Source: Harmothoe impar
Lineage: Eukaryota; Annelida; Polychaeta; Phyllodocida; Polynoidae
NCBI GenBank assembly: GCA_947462335.1
Contig: OX381708.1
Coordinates: forward strand, 248,001 to 312,000
Length of the DNA stretch: 64,000 nt
Direction: 5' to 3'
The notes under the pieces: generated by a model
What the model saw: only the letters and a program-made list of their open reading frames with translations
Told to the model about the DNA's origin: nothing
The model's database searches: none
Translations under genes and position numbers: made by a program
Shown: piece by piece, positions 21,101-30,446 of the stretch
Layout: each line of letters starts with the position of its first letter
Position numbering within the stretch: the first letter of the stretch is position 1

Positions 21101-23773
21101 TTCTTACACGGAAAAAATCGGGGGAAACCATTTTTAAACTGAAAAGGACTCTAATATGTGGACACACGGGGGGCGTATAACACACAATAACTGAGTATTG
21201 GGAGCGTTTAAGGTTTAGAACTAAGACAAGCCGCACATGGAGAGAACCGAGGTGGTTACCTGCAGCATGGGCGCCCCTTGGTCTAAGACAATTAAGGGAG
21301 CTTCACTCTGTGGTAAAGGAATAGAACAGCGTCTGTTTAGTGCTTCACGCCATGCAGCCCCTGCAGCCCTGTCCCGCTAATCTTTCCTGCAGTCGCATCA
21401 CACATGGATGAATGCAGACCCAGTTACTTGGCGAGTCACTCACTTGACAAGTTACTCGCTGAGTTAATTGGCGAAACACTCGCTGCATTACTTGGCAAGT
21501 TACTCGCTGAGTTACTTGGTGAGTTACTTGGTGAGTTACTCGCTGAGTTACTCGCTAATTTACTTAGCGAGTTATTCGCTGAGTTACTTAGAGAGTTACT
21601 TGGCGAGTTACTCGCTGGTAATGCATTCATGTATATTTTGTCAGGACTATGAGAACACTGAGGATTGTCCCATTAGCGAGACATGGCTGCAGCATATTTC
21701 AAACAGTTTCTAAAATATTCCTGAAGTAGCGAGAAATGTAGATTATTGAAAGGAACCAGTTAGACAGTAAGTTACTGTTGTTGATGCGGAGATTTGGAGA
21801 GGAGGGCGGCGGGTGCACAGTGATGGGTGCCGCACACAACAATATGAGTGTTGATACCAGAACCAGGTAGGATATCAACACTACCACTAACAGTAAGCCC
21901 ACATCATGAGTGTTGATACAAGTGTTGATACCAGAACCAGGTAGGATATCAACGCTCCCACTAGCAGTAAGCCCACATCATGGGTGTTGATATGAGTGTT
22001 GATACCAGAACCAGGTAGGATATCAACGCTCCCACTAGCAGTAAGCCCACATCACGAGTGTTGATACAAGTGTTGTGACTGGCAAAAATTTATTGTAAAA
22101 ATAGTTCTAATTTTCACCAGATTTTATCCAAGTGGCGAAAATAAGTCAGCATGTACACCACCTGAACAAATGCTAAATTATCCACTTTGAAATGCACATA
22201 AACCTGGCTCAATATCTAGTAAATTATCTCTGAGAAAGAAAAACTGAATTTTTTTCTGCCAATCTGGCATAAAAAAAAAGTACCCTAGCGTGAGCCTATT
22301 AAGCCTGCAGTCCGACTGGAGACTTTGAGGTGCAGGACAGGGCTTTACATTCTCACACAGTCAGGCTTCTTAATGAGGCCAGCACCTCCACATTCAGCTA
22401 CAGGCTTGCACTTGGACATGTGTGCAAAGCAGAGTTCCCCATCTACTGTTTCTGCCAAAGCTGCCAGCTCTTAACTTCTAAGTTCATGCTGCATTTATCA
22501 TATACAGGTCTCAGCTACCACGAGCTGGCGCCAACACAAGGTGAATCATGGACCAATCAGGCGTCAACGCTGACTGCCCCTATACACACTACTTGTGTTT
22601 ACTTACCGGCAGAGATGGCACTGTCGATAATTAACAGTTTACTGTAATACAGATAGTAGCATCTCTGTACCTATGACCGGTATATGATAGAGACAGCATT
22701 AACACACCATGCAGTACCAGACATGAACCCACAAACCATGCCTTACCCTGCCCGTCTGTCACGGAGATATCAGAGTACAACTCACCTGAACCCGCGTCCT
22801 TGTGTCAGCATCAGGGTCAAACGCCGGCCCGTCATAGGCTGCAGGTACACAAAGATACAAACTCATGTAGCAGCTTTATACACCTGAGTCATAGGCTGCA
22901 GGTACACAAAGATACAAACTCATGTAGCAGCTTTATACACCTGAGTCATAGGCTGCAGGTACACAAAGATACAAACTCATGTAGCAGCTTTATACACCTG
23001 AGTCATAGGCTGCAGGTACACAAAAACACAAACTCATGTAGCAGCTTTATACACCTGAGTCATAGGCTGCAGGTACACAAAGATACAAACTCATGTTGCA
23101 GCTTTATAAACCTAAATTATAGCTAGATTGTATTCTCCTAATATAACTAAACATTCAAGGGGATGTGAATTTGAACTTTCAATTTAATTAAGTAAAATTT
23201 AAGGCTTACCCTGAAATACTCTTTCCCAAATCCTTCTGAAGGAAGGCTCTGGGGACAGCCAGTATGACCTTGAACTTGGATTTTGCTGGGCTTAGGCAGT
23301 CCCTGTAGTTAGCCTAGAACCAGCGAACAGAAACCAGAAATGGAACCATCAAACCCAGCAAAATCCCAAGTTCAAGGTCATACTGGCCGTCACCAGAGCC
23401 TTCCTTTGGAAGGATTTGGGAACGAGAGTAACCCTGAAAGAGAAAAATGACAGATCACATGCAAAAATGTCTTCCTTTAGTTTGTTTTGGTTGGTGGTAC
23501 TTACCATGTGCGTGGTCGGGTTGGCTGTTCTTGGTGCTAGGAGCACTGACTAGGGGCCTCATGGAGTCGTCGCGGGGCGTGGGCCCGAAGCCTCCCCGCC
23601 CGGTGCGGGGCCGGTCCTCGTTGGCCTGCATCATACCGGAGTGGCTGCGCTTCTTGCGCTCTTGTTCCTGGTAGATGCGCTGCTGGGCGCGCCGCTTCTG
23701 TTCTGACAGCGACCCGGGCTCCTCCACGCTGCCGGGCGGACCGCCATATCCAGGGTAAGACATGGCCGTGTTT
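12053..23773 (-). CDS. TUB: Tubby-like protein (TUB/TULP family), spliced gene
   Basis: Exons in transcription order: 23763-23505 (N-terminal), 21067-20993, 18501-18420, 18193-18096, 17870-17796, 17293-17108, 14175-14063, 13819-13711, 13460-13362, 13229-13142, 12591-12508 and 12186-12053 (TGA 12053-12055). From 21067 onward all phases fit, giving 380 residues if translation starts at the ATG at 21067. The C-terminal tubby domain is complete and strongly conserved: [115 protein letters not shown] and terminal [10 protein letters not shown]. This domain binds PI(4,5)P2, and the KLR residues implicated in that are present. The N-terminal exon has a basic Gln/Arg/Lys helix followed by MMQAN, like the vertebrate TUB/TULP3 region that contacts IFT-A. 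The likely role is ciliary delivery of membrane proteins. Confidence 0.95.
12508..12591 (-). CDS. TUB: Tubby exon (NFHGRV segment)
   Basis: Acceptor TTGCTTGCAG, donor G|GTGAGT. Encodes [15 protein letters not shown] and [12 protein letters not shown], the most conserved strand-helix region of the tubby barrel. Phase 1 at both ends. Confidence 0.95.
13142..13229 (-). CDS. TUB: Tubby exon (NKTPVWN segment)
   Basis: Acceptor GTGTTTTAG. Encodes [20 protein letters not shown]. The donor reads G|GTCTGT, weaker than the other donors in the gene; phase and the following exon confirm it. Confidence 0.93.
13362..13460 (-). CDS. TUB: Tubby exon ([11 protein letters not shown] segment)
   Basis: Acceptor CTTTTGCAG, donor GTAAGT. 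33 codons in phase 0, with [13 protein letters not shown] and the VIPGMN motif. Confidence 0.95.
13711..13819 (-). CDS. TUB: Tubby exon ([12 protein letters not shown] segment)
   Basis: Acceptor TCTTCTGCAG, donor GTACGT. Carries [14 protein letters not shown] and CEMAAAVY. The preceding split codon AG|A supplies the conserved Arg of KLR. Confidence 0.95.
14063..14175 (-). CDS. TUB: Tubby exon (KRKK / DPTDLSRGG segment)
   Basis: Acceptor GTTGTCAG, donor GTTCGT. Encodes the basic ARKRKKS stretch, [17 protein letters not shown] and GKL. It contributes the phosphoinositide-binding pocket known for the family. Confidence 0.95.
16988..17056. repeat. 13-base perfect inverted repeat in a tubby intron
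   Basis: GACTGAAGCCTGC and its inverse GCAGGCTTCAGTC are separated by about 45 bases. Possibly a small decayed inverted-repeat element. Confidence 0.5.
17108..17293 (-). CDS. TUB: Tubby exon, start of the tubby domain
   Basis: Acceptor GTTCCTCCAG, donor GTAGGT. 62 codons. A Gly/Ser/Pro linker leads into [19 protein letters not shown] and [20 protein letters not shown]. The linker makes this exon longer than its neighbours. Confidence 0.95.
17796..17870 (-). CDS. TUB: Tubby exon, Ser/Thr/Glu-rich linker
   Basis: Acceptor ATGCCCACAG, donor GTAGGA, 25 codons, phase 0 at both ends. It is low-complexity ([13 protein letters not shown]) and joins in frame. The donor is weak, so the end is less certain. 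Confidence 0.7.
18096..18193 (-). CDS. TUB: Tubby exon, acidic linker
   Basis: Acceptor GTGTGTTCAG, donor GTGAGT. It starts [10 protein letters not shown] and ends [15 protein letters not shown], like the acidic/Ser-rich stretch before the tubby domain in vertebrate TUB. The phase 1 entry matches the 18420 donor. Confidence 0.85.
18420..18501 (-). CDS. TUB: Tubby exon, ILQVT / acidic segment
   Basis: Acceptor TTGTACACAG, donor G|GTAAGT. Encodes [17 protein letters not shown] then [10 protein letters not shown]; the QIL-type motif before an acidic run also occurs in vertebrate TUB. Confidence 0.85.
20993..21067 (-). CDS. TUB: Tubby upstream exon: alternative first or internal exon
   Basis: Encodes [20 protein letters not shown] and a further PPARE, then donor GTAAAG in phase 0, fitting the exon at 18501. 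It is basic and Ser-rich, like the nuclear-localisation-type region of TUB. It starts with an ATG, so it could be an alternative first exon. An AG right after ATGAAG (21062) with T-rich sequence before it could also serve as an acceptor. Confidence 0.6.
21424..21622. repeat. Short minisatellite, unit about 14 bases (GAGTTACTTGGCGA)
   Basis: Degenerate tandem GAGTTACT(T/C)GGCGA-type units in a tubby intron. The Leu/Glu- and Ser-rich open frames on both strands are artefacts. Confidence 0.8.
21842..22073. repeat. Minisatellite, about three 70-base units
   Basis: Tandem units with GAGTGTTGATAC, CCAGAACCAGGTAGGATATC and AGCAGTAAGCCCACATCA, inside a tubby intron. Confidence 0.85.
22607..22620 (-). 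CDS. TUB: Possible 14-base tubby microexon
   Basis: A consensus donor, CCG|GTAAGT, is preceded 14 bases upstream by ATCGACAG. The 14-base piece would enter in phase 1 and leave in phase 0. That is exactly what is needed to join the N-terminal exon (ends phase 1) to an internal start at 21061 (phase 0), for a 469-residue protein. This is purely inference from splice motifs and phase. Confidence 0.2.
22833..23110. repeat. Minisatellite, about five 57-base units
   Basis: Units contain ATAGGCTGCAGGTACACAAA, GATACAAACTCATGTAGCAG and CTTTATACACCTGAGTC. The 57-base period is divisible by 3, so a plus-strand repeat frame stays open; there is no other sign that it is coding. Confidence 0.85.
23206..23434. 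repeat. Long imperfect inverted repeat beside the tubby N-terminal exon
   Basis: Arms of about 85-90 bases: TTCCCAAATCCTTCTGAAGG...GACCTTGAACTTGG at 23220-23298 against its inverse at 23348-23425, separated by about 50 bases. The right arm, read on the minus strand, begins just after a strong acceptor-like TTTTTCTCTTTCAG. It is probably a foldback MITE in the first coding intron. Confidence 0.7.
23505..23773 (-). CDS. TUB: Tubby N-terminal coding exon
   Basis: Acceptor GTTTTCTTACAG (so a 5' UTR exon lies further upstream), ATG at 23761-23763, donor CATG|GTAAGT. Encodes [18 protein letters not shown], then a charged helix [20 protein letters not shown] and [10 protein letters not shown], and ends near PLVSAPST. 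Helix, M-QAN and PLV order match the conserved N-terminus of vertebrate TUB/TULP3. It ends in phase 1, which does not fit the 18501 or 21067 exons directly, so at least one more exon is needed. Confidence 0.8.
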
Positions 23774-23794
23774 CTGTAAGAAAACCAGGGAAGA

Positions 23795-24050
23795 CGTTAG
23801 TATAATTAACATAGGAAACCAGGGACAACATTATTATATATGTCAAATACATGTAACATATTAAACATAGGAAACCAAGGACAAGGTTAGTTAGATATGT
23901 CATATACATGTAACATATTAACCATAGGAAAATAGGTACAAGGTTAGTTAGATATGTCAAATACATGTGACATATTAAACATAGGAAACCAAGGCCAAGG
24001 TTAGTTAGATATGTCATATACATGTAACATATTAAACATAGGAAACAAGG
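23795..24050. repeat. Minisatellite, about 60-base units, 4-5 copies
   Basis: Units run ATTAAACATAGGAAACCAAG, GACAAGGTTAGTTAGATATG and TCATATACATGTAACAT, immediately upstream of the tubby N-terminal exon. Confidence 0.85.
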
Positions 24051-24649
24051 GATTACGCTAGCATATCAAATGTACTAAAATTAAGCATACCAGCTATGGT
24101 CAGATTTCTATGAGTAAACCTGACATAACGGTAGCACGTTTCATGTACTAAACATGCATAGATGTATGAACTGTGTGCTGGGATTCTCAAGAAAACCAGA
24201 TATAACTCATGCATTTCTAGTATATCAAACATATTAATCAAGGCAAGATATGGCTGTTTTAAGGTGGCCAGCGGGTATAGGCTAAGAGTAACTACGATTC
24301 TACCATACTTATACCACTTGCTCCATAGGATATATACTCTCAGAAAATAAGAAAAAAATAAGGGGGTCCCGAGCTTGTTTCTGAGATATTCAACCACAAA
24401 GTTTGAGTGAGCTGCAATAGGATTATATAGTGCTCTGGTACATATGTGGATGGAATAACATTGAAAAGTAACTATATATTTTTCAAACTTCAACACAATA
24501 TTCTACATAATGTTATCTGCCCTGAACATGTCTTTTGAACATATATGGTCCCGGGCACATTTGTAATATTTGTGATGTTTGAAATAGAAAACATAGTATT
24601 ATGGTAAGAACAATGCCAGACAGGATAGATATACCTTTTTACTTCCTCA
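24051..24649. other. Upstream region, no recognisable gene
   Basis: A 147-codon minus-strand frame (24053-24496) has no domain that I recognise and overlaps the edge of the 60-base repeat. I see nothing else supportable. Confidence 0.4.
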
Positions 24650-24654
24650 CCTAC

Positions 24655-24790
24655 AACAGATTCCATAGCATGATGGTTATGGCATTTGACTTATGATCCA
24701 AGGGCCTGGGGTTCTAGTCTCAGTCATGCCAAACTAGCTAGGGTTTTACTAATTTCGTCACAGTATGTGCCAATATGACAAAATTGCCCC
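24655..24790 (+). mobile_element. tRNA-derived SINE head
   Basis: TAGCATGATGGTTATGGCAT (A-box-like) and GGGTTCTAGTC (B-box-like) are spaced as in a tRNA, with a mediocre anticodon stem. The sequence then continues into a non-tRNA body. This points to a tRNA-related SINE rather than a working tRNA gene. Confidence 0.4.
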
Positions 24791-24829
24791 CTGGTGTCCC
24801 ATTCCAGAACTAAAATCCCCGCCGGCCAC

Positions 24830-25300
24830 CTTAACAACTAGGTAAAAGTCCTTTTGGTACCTAGTCCTACCCAGACCCCTGCCACCACTAGGTAAGGGTC
24901 CCATTGGTACACAGTCCTGCCCAGACTCCTGCCACAACTAGGTAAGGGTCCCGTTGGTACCCAGTCCTGCCCAGACTCCTGCCACAACTAGGTAAGGGTC
25001 CTGATGGTACCTAGTTCTATCCAGACTCCTACCACAACTAGGAAAGGGTCCTGATGGTACCTTGTCCTACCCAGACTCCTACCACAACTAGGAAAGGGTC
25101 CTGATGGTACCTAGTCCTACCCAGACTCCTACCACAACTAGGAAAGGGTCCTGATGGTACCTAGTCCTACCCAGACTCCTACCACAACTAGGAAAGGGTC
25201 CTGATGGTACCTAGTCCTACCCAGACTCCTACCACAACTAGGAAAGGATCCTGATGGTACCTAGTCCTGCCCAGACTCTGGCCACACATGGGTAAGTGTC
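24830..25300. repeat. 50-base minisatellite, about 9 units
   Basis: Period 50. Units contain CTAGGAAAGGGTCCTGATGG, TACCTAGTCCTACCCAGACT and CCTACCACAA. Later units are more uniform than the first two. Confidence 0.9.
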
Positions 25301-25544
25301 TTGATGGTAACCCACTCATTTCTGAAACCGATCCCACATGTAGTATTGTAAGGACATAGCTAGGATTGTACAGAACTAAGCTAATTCCCACAAACTGGTG
25401 CTGGAGGAGTGTAGACCCCGTACAGCAGCAGCAGCAGTGTATGTGTGGTGTGAGGACCGGCTGCAGGTGGCCCTGATATGTCAGGTGCCTACAGGTAGAC
25501 AGACAGACAGTGTTTGTCCGGTTGGAGACAAAGCCCTACAAGTG

Positions 25545-25975
25545 CAGGAGTACTGCAGCTTCCACCCACAGGGACCTCGTTAACACGGCCCGGTAGCAGG
25601 AGTCCTGCAGCTTCCACCCACAGGCACCTCGTTAACACGGCCCGGTAGCTGGAGTCCTGCAGCTTCCACCCACAGGGACCTCGTTAACACGGCCCGGTAG
25701 CAGGAGTCCTGCAGCTTCCACCCACAGGGACCTCGTTAACACGGCCCGGTAGCTGGAGTCCTGCAGCTTCCACCCACAGGCACCTCGTTAACACGGCCCG
25801 GTAGCTGGAGTCCTGCAGCTTCCACCCACAGGGACCTCGTTAACACGGCCCGGTAGCTGGAGTCCTGCAGCTTCCACCCACAGGGACCTCGTTAACACGG
25901 CCCGGTAGCTGGAGTCCTGCAGCTTCCACCCACAGGGACCTCGTTAACACGGCCCGGTAGCTGCAGTCCTGCAGG
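25545..25975. repeat. 52-base minisatellite, about 8 units
   Basis: Nearly identical units GGAGTCCTGCAGCTTCCACC, CACAGGGACCTCGTTAACAC and GGCCCGGTAGCT, each with a PstI-type CTGCAG and a GTTAAC palindrome. Confidence 0.9.
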
Positions 25976-26107
25976 TTCTGACATGTTATGGGGTGGTGCC
26001 ACCTGTTGGCACAGAGCAGATCTAAATGGTAGGACAAGATAACACTGAGCCTCCTTGTAATTGTATAGTCTTCTTTGAGCACTTCTCACTGTGCATTATT
26101 TATCAAT

Positions 26108-26640
26108 TAATGTATTGTAAACCTGCCCTTTACAACAAATATATATGTAAGTTCTCATAGCAACGAGCCCAATGGTCCACCTGGCGGATATATGAAGAAC
26201 CAACCCACCAGTTAACATAAGAAAGGGGCGGGAGGCGTAACTATGAAAACATGTAAATGGGACCTGCCATCGGACTATCGAGGTCTGACTGTATAGATGT
26301 CCTCCCTCGTCCTGGTGGGTGCTCGGCTGCCACACGCGGGTGGTACTGGGACTGGGGTAAAGGCATTAATCGATGCATTGACCTCCGCTCCCCCCGGGAC
26401 GTCCCACCGACCCCCCTGGGACACCCCCGGGATGCCGGGTACAGCCCAGGGTAAGGAGGCCTAACGAGCATTGTGCAGGAATATTGGGTAAATCGGTTAA
26501 TCCATAACCAGCTGTCCCTACCCCATAACCAGCTAGTCACCCTAGATCTAACCACCCTACAGCACTAACCAGCTCGTTACTCCATAACTCACAACGAGCA
26601 ACCACCCTAACCATACTACCGTGCTCGTTAGCGTAGATTC
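26108..26640. mobile_element. Dispersed repeat, longer copy
   Basis: Starts TATTGTAAACCTGCCC and runs through CAACGAGCCCAATGG, CAACCCACCAGTTAACAT and GGTAAAGGCATTAATCGATG to TAACTCACAACGAGCAACCA. A second copy at 45166-45560 matches closely but lacks about 100 bases around 26390-26520. No coding capacity. It could be a non-autonomous element; class unknown. Confidence 0.65.
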
Positions 26641-26830
26641 AGAGCTAAACCTCCAGTGCAGGTTTTACATTCTCAAAGTCTAGGTGCGGGGAATACAAGG
26701 TTTTTGAAAATATAGAAAAGTACTAAACAATTTTCAGACCTCCGGTGCGGGTTATAAGATTCTCCCAAAGTCGGGGTATGGGTTATATGCGAAGTGTGGG
26801 TTATAGGCGGGATGTACAGTACCTCCCAAA
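26641..26830. mobile_element. Decayed MITE fragment (GGGTTATA family)
   Basis: CCTCCGGTGCGGGTTATAAG, CCCAAAGTCGGGGTATGGGT and a final GTACAGTACC resemble, in inverse, the element at 7695-7907. Confidence 0.4.
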
Positions 26831-27177
26831 TCAACAACCCAGCCCAACACAAGCACCCCCTCACTGGCTAACGAGTCTGCACTTAATGAGATCTATCTCA
26901 CTTACAACTTGATATTTTAATTACACTGATGTGAGATTGTCTGATGTGAGATTGTCTGTAATTATAATTCTACTTACAATGTATCATTAGGTTTCTTTGT
27001 GATATTGTACCCTGGCCATTATAGATGTACAAACATGCCTCCTATAACTCTGTGTCATGAGACACGGTAAGTGGACAGGCTGATAGCTGTGAGAAGGCTC
27101 GGTGTGATATTGTACCCAGACTAATGGTGACAGCTACTTACAGTGTCACACAGGTAACGACAGGTACAACTGCGGCA

Positions 27178-27600
27178 CAGTGCATGAATGCATCATATCC
27201 CTGGTCGTCATGATGCATGAATGCAGCATATCGCACTAATGCATCATATCCCTGGTCGTCATGATGCATGAATGCAGCATAGTGCACTAATGGATCATAT
27301 CCCTGGTCGTCATGATACATGAATGCAGCATAGTGCACTAATGCATCATATCCCTGGTCGTCATGATACATGAATGCAGCATAGCGCACTAATGCATCAT
27401 ATCCCTGGTCGTCATGATGCATGAATGCAGCATAGTGCACTAATGCATCATATCCCTGGTCGTCATGATACATGAATGCAGCATAGCGCACTAATGCATC
27501 ATATCCCTGGTCGTCATGATACATGAATGCAGCATAGTGCACTAATGCATCATATCCTTGGTCGTCATGATGCATGAAAGCAGCATAGTGCATTAATGGC
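27178..27600. repeat. 51-base minisatellite derived from the palindromic MITE
   Basis: About eight units of CATGATGCATGAATGCAGCA, TAGTGCACTAATGCATCATA and TCCCTGGTCGT. The unit contains the MITE motif (CAT-CCCTGGTCGTCATGA, GCATGAATGCAGC). Because 51 is divisible by 3, a 154-codon minus frame stays open with a 17-residue repeat; I regard this as a by-product. Confidence 0.85.
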
Positions 27601-27700
27601 AATACTCCATCATGTTAATAACATAGTTATTGGTCGTCATAATGCATGCAGCCGTGGTGAGTAACTCGCCAGTGCTGCATGCATACATGTATATATAAAG
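27601..27700. mobile_element. Palindromic MITE remnant at the array edge
   Basis: TTGGTCGTCATAATGCATGC, then GTGAGTAACTCGCCAGTGCT and GCATGCATACATG: the central fold of the family, right next to the 51-base array. Confidence 0.55.
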
Positions 27701-28114
27701 GACGGTACATGATGCGTCATGAGGCGGCAGTCACACATGTATCAGTATATGTGTGTACCATGATCGGGCCATGATACAGCAATGTACGTTATACGCTGAG
27801 TTTGTAGAGGCATCATGCACCCTGACACAGTTACAGTAATGTACGTTATACGCCGATTCTGACGTCATTACACAGTTACAGCTGTTAATGTATGGTTACA
27901 GGGTGCTACCTGGACTACCACGTGGTATGACGTGTGTCTCACCTGAGGGGGGAGGAGGCCGGCATGCTGCGTGCTGTGTGTGTGTAGGTGTGTGTGTAGG
28001 TGAGAGAGATGGTAGATGTGTGCGTCCACTCACGTGTAGGTGTGTAGTGGGTGACTTGGGGTTCAGTAGTTGTGTCACACACACGGCGCTCATTAACTAC
28101 TGCAGCAGCAGCAC

Positions 28115-28115
<1 letters not shown>

Positions 28116-28152
<37 letters not shown>
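28116..28152. repeat. (TG)n microsatellite followed by a G tract
   Basis: About 17 TG dinucleotides, then GAGGGGGGGG. Confidence 0.95.
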
Positions 28153-28154
<2 letters not shown>

Positions 28155-28224
28155 GGGGGGTACCTCTACCTGCCGCTGTCACACCTGTACAGGTGTGGCC
28201 CCGGTCAGCACGAGGTGTGAAGGC

Positions 28225-28320
28225 TACAGGTGTTGTATCAGGTGTGAACACTACAGGTGTGGACACTACAGGTGTGGACACTACAGGTGTGGACACTACA
28301 GGTGTGGACACTACAGGTAT
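28225..28320. repeat. 15-base minisatellite (AGGTGTGGACACTAC)
   Basis: Five to six tandem units; the last two are perfect or nearly so. Confidence 0.9.
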
Positions 28321-30446
28321 CCCTATAGAGATGCTACCGTTGTCATGGCTACAGGTTTATTATACACCATACAGATGCTGTATAACGTGTCAAGGCCTCA
28401 CTTTTTATGCATTAACAAATCTCTGTATGTGAACATTTTTATTCCTAACCTTTCTGTATCCCTCGATTTTTAAAAGGGCGTGTTGCCCGTGTCGTATTTT
28501 ACCCATGTAGAGGCACAGATTTGATGACAAATAAGGTACCTAAATGAACTGCCATTTATCGCTAACATTTGTCTCTATTATCAATTTTAAGAAATGATCC
28601 ATGTCACTATCTATTGTTTCCTCCTGCCCCATGTCACTAAGCCCCAGAATGGTCCACGTGGCCAGGTCCCATTCAGGGGCCTAGCGTCATTTTCCTTGTC
28701 ATTCTCACGTTCAACTCCGTGGTGTCGTGATTATATTCATGATTTTGAAGTAAAACGTTTAATTGCTTTAGGCCCAGGTTTTTAGCCTAAAAGTAAAAAT
28801 GATGGACGTCAATAATTTATATGGCTATTCGGGTAGATTCGTCACTCCCCGACGTTCAGCTGCAGCGGTACCCTGACCCCTTTCTAATTCTTTAATGCCT
28901 GATTGTATTTAACTTTTTACCGCCGTTATTATTACGGCTATACATGCTATGGACAGGGGAGGATATGACATTTCTAAGAAACTGATAATTAACCCACCTC
29001 AATATATATATAGATATACTGATAATTAATGCATCTCAGTATTTATACATGTATATATGAGGGAATGTAAAGGCATCAATTTCACCTGCAGTCGGACAGA
29101 AGATTAGGCATTTTACCTGAAATCGACACTTTCCTTTTCCCGAGATTTTGGAAGGAAATTTAGTGAAAAATCTCGTATCTATTTGAACTTACAGCAGAAA
29201 TGTGACGCAAAATGTCACATGGCTCCCAGCATGGCTCACACTTAAGGCATGTACATGCCCATTTAAACGTTCCTTAACTTCCATGGTTCTATCAGGAGGT
29301 GTTATTGAACCTTCTGTCAGGAAGACCAGCCCCATAAGCTTCCTAACAAACTAGTCATCTCCCGAGTCTGTGAATATAAATACGTGAACTAGGTGTAATA
29401 CTGCAGACCAGGGTTACTACTACTTCCTATATATTTCTGTGTTAATTTGTCTAAATCAGATCTCTCTTTTGGACGTTTTGCTGTCTCATAATATGATGAC
29501 ATATGGCCTTTGTTTAACCCATGTATTATATGGTAGTATATAAACACTATGTATGTATCTACACAACCTCTATACAGCTACAACACACACTATACATGTA
29601 GACGGTAATACTAAACTTTTTCTGACAATAGCACACATTTATGACATGTGTAATACCTGTAGATACTCAGACAACACCCCCCCCCCCGTCCCCACGCCTA
29701 TTGTTAAGTAAGTATCACTCCCTAACTGGTGTATAAGCCACATCCCTGACTTTGACACATTTTAAAAGCAGCAGAGGGGTCTGAACATTGCTAATTGCGG
29801 TGCTATACTTATAAAGACCACTTGTCCTGTATATAGGCTGTCTTCACATCAAGCTGAGTCTGGCTCTGATTCAAGCGCGGCTTGTAGAGTAGACAGGTAT
29901 ATGTAGAGACTCCATGCTAACCCATGCTATTAAACAGTCACACCCTCTGTAGATGGTCTCCACACAGTGACAAGACAGCACGCAGTAGGGGGGGGGGGGT
30001 GTAGGTGTGTGGGGGGGGGGGGAGAGTTACTTCAGTGATTGAGCCCAAACTCCCATTTGGGAGTCACCGTGATTCTACTTCTTTTCTCTGTGTTGCTCAG
30101 CTCTGACTGTTACTGCAGGGGCAGCGAGTGTCTGAAATCTGTTGTTGACTTGTGTTACATTGAAGATGTAATATTTCTGTTATTGAAAGACAACCCCCCC
30201 CCCCCCCCTCCCACCGGGCCGGACTGATGGCAGACAGTAATACACACACACACACCCTGCAGTCCACCCTCACTACCTCCAACATTTACTACCTTAAACC
30301 CCTCACATCCTCAGACACAAGCCCTGCAATTGGCCATATATATTTCATTCTATTTGGATTTAATTCCTCTGATAATTTGCTTCCTCCAACATTTTCCCGT
30401 GTATTTTCTACACGTGAGTAGTTGAGTGCTGACTGTAGAGCAGCAC
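28321..30446. other. Non-coding stretch
   Basis: No exon recognised. It has C/G homopolymer runs near 29680, 29990-30020 and 30191-30207 and a TATA-rich patch near 29005-29060. A GTATAAGCCACATCCCTGAC motif near 29730 may be a scrap of the 7695-type MITE. Confidence 0.4.

Noticed and set aside
24053..24496. 147-codon minus-strand frame upstream of tubby
   Set aside because: AT-rich, hydrophobic and without motif; it begins in repeat sequence and has no supporting signals.
27138..27602. 154-codon minus frame with a 17-residue repeat
   Set aside because: Explained by a 51-base tandem unit derived from a MITE; it stays open only because 51 is divisible by 3.
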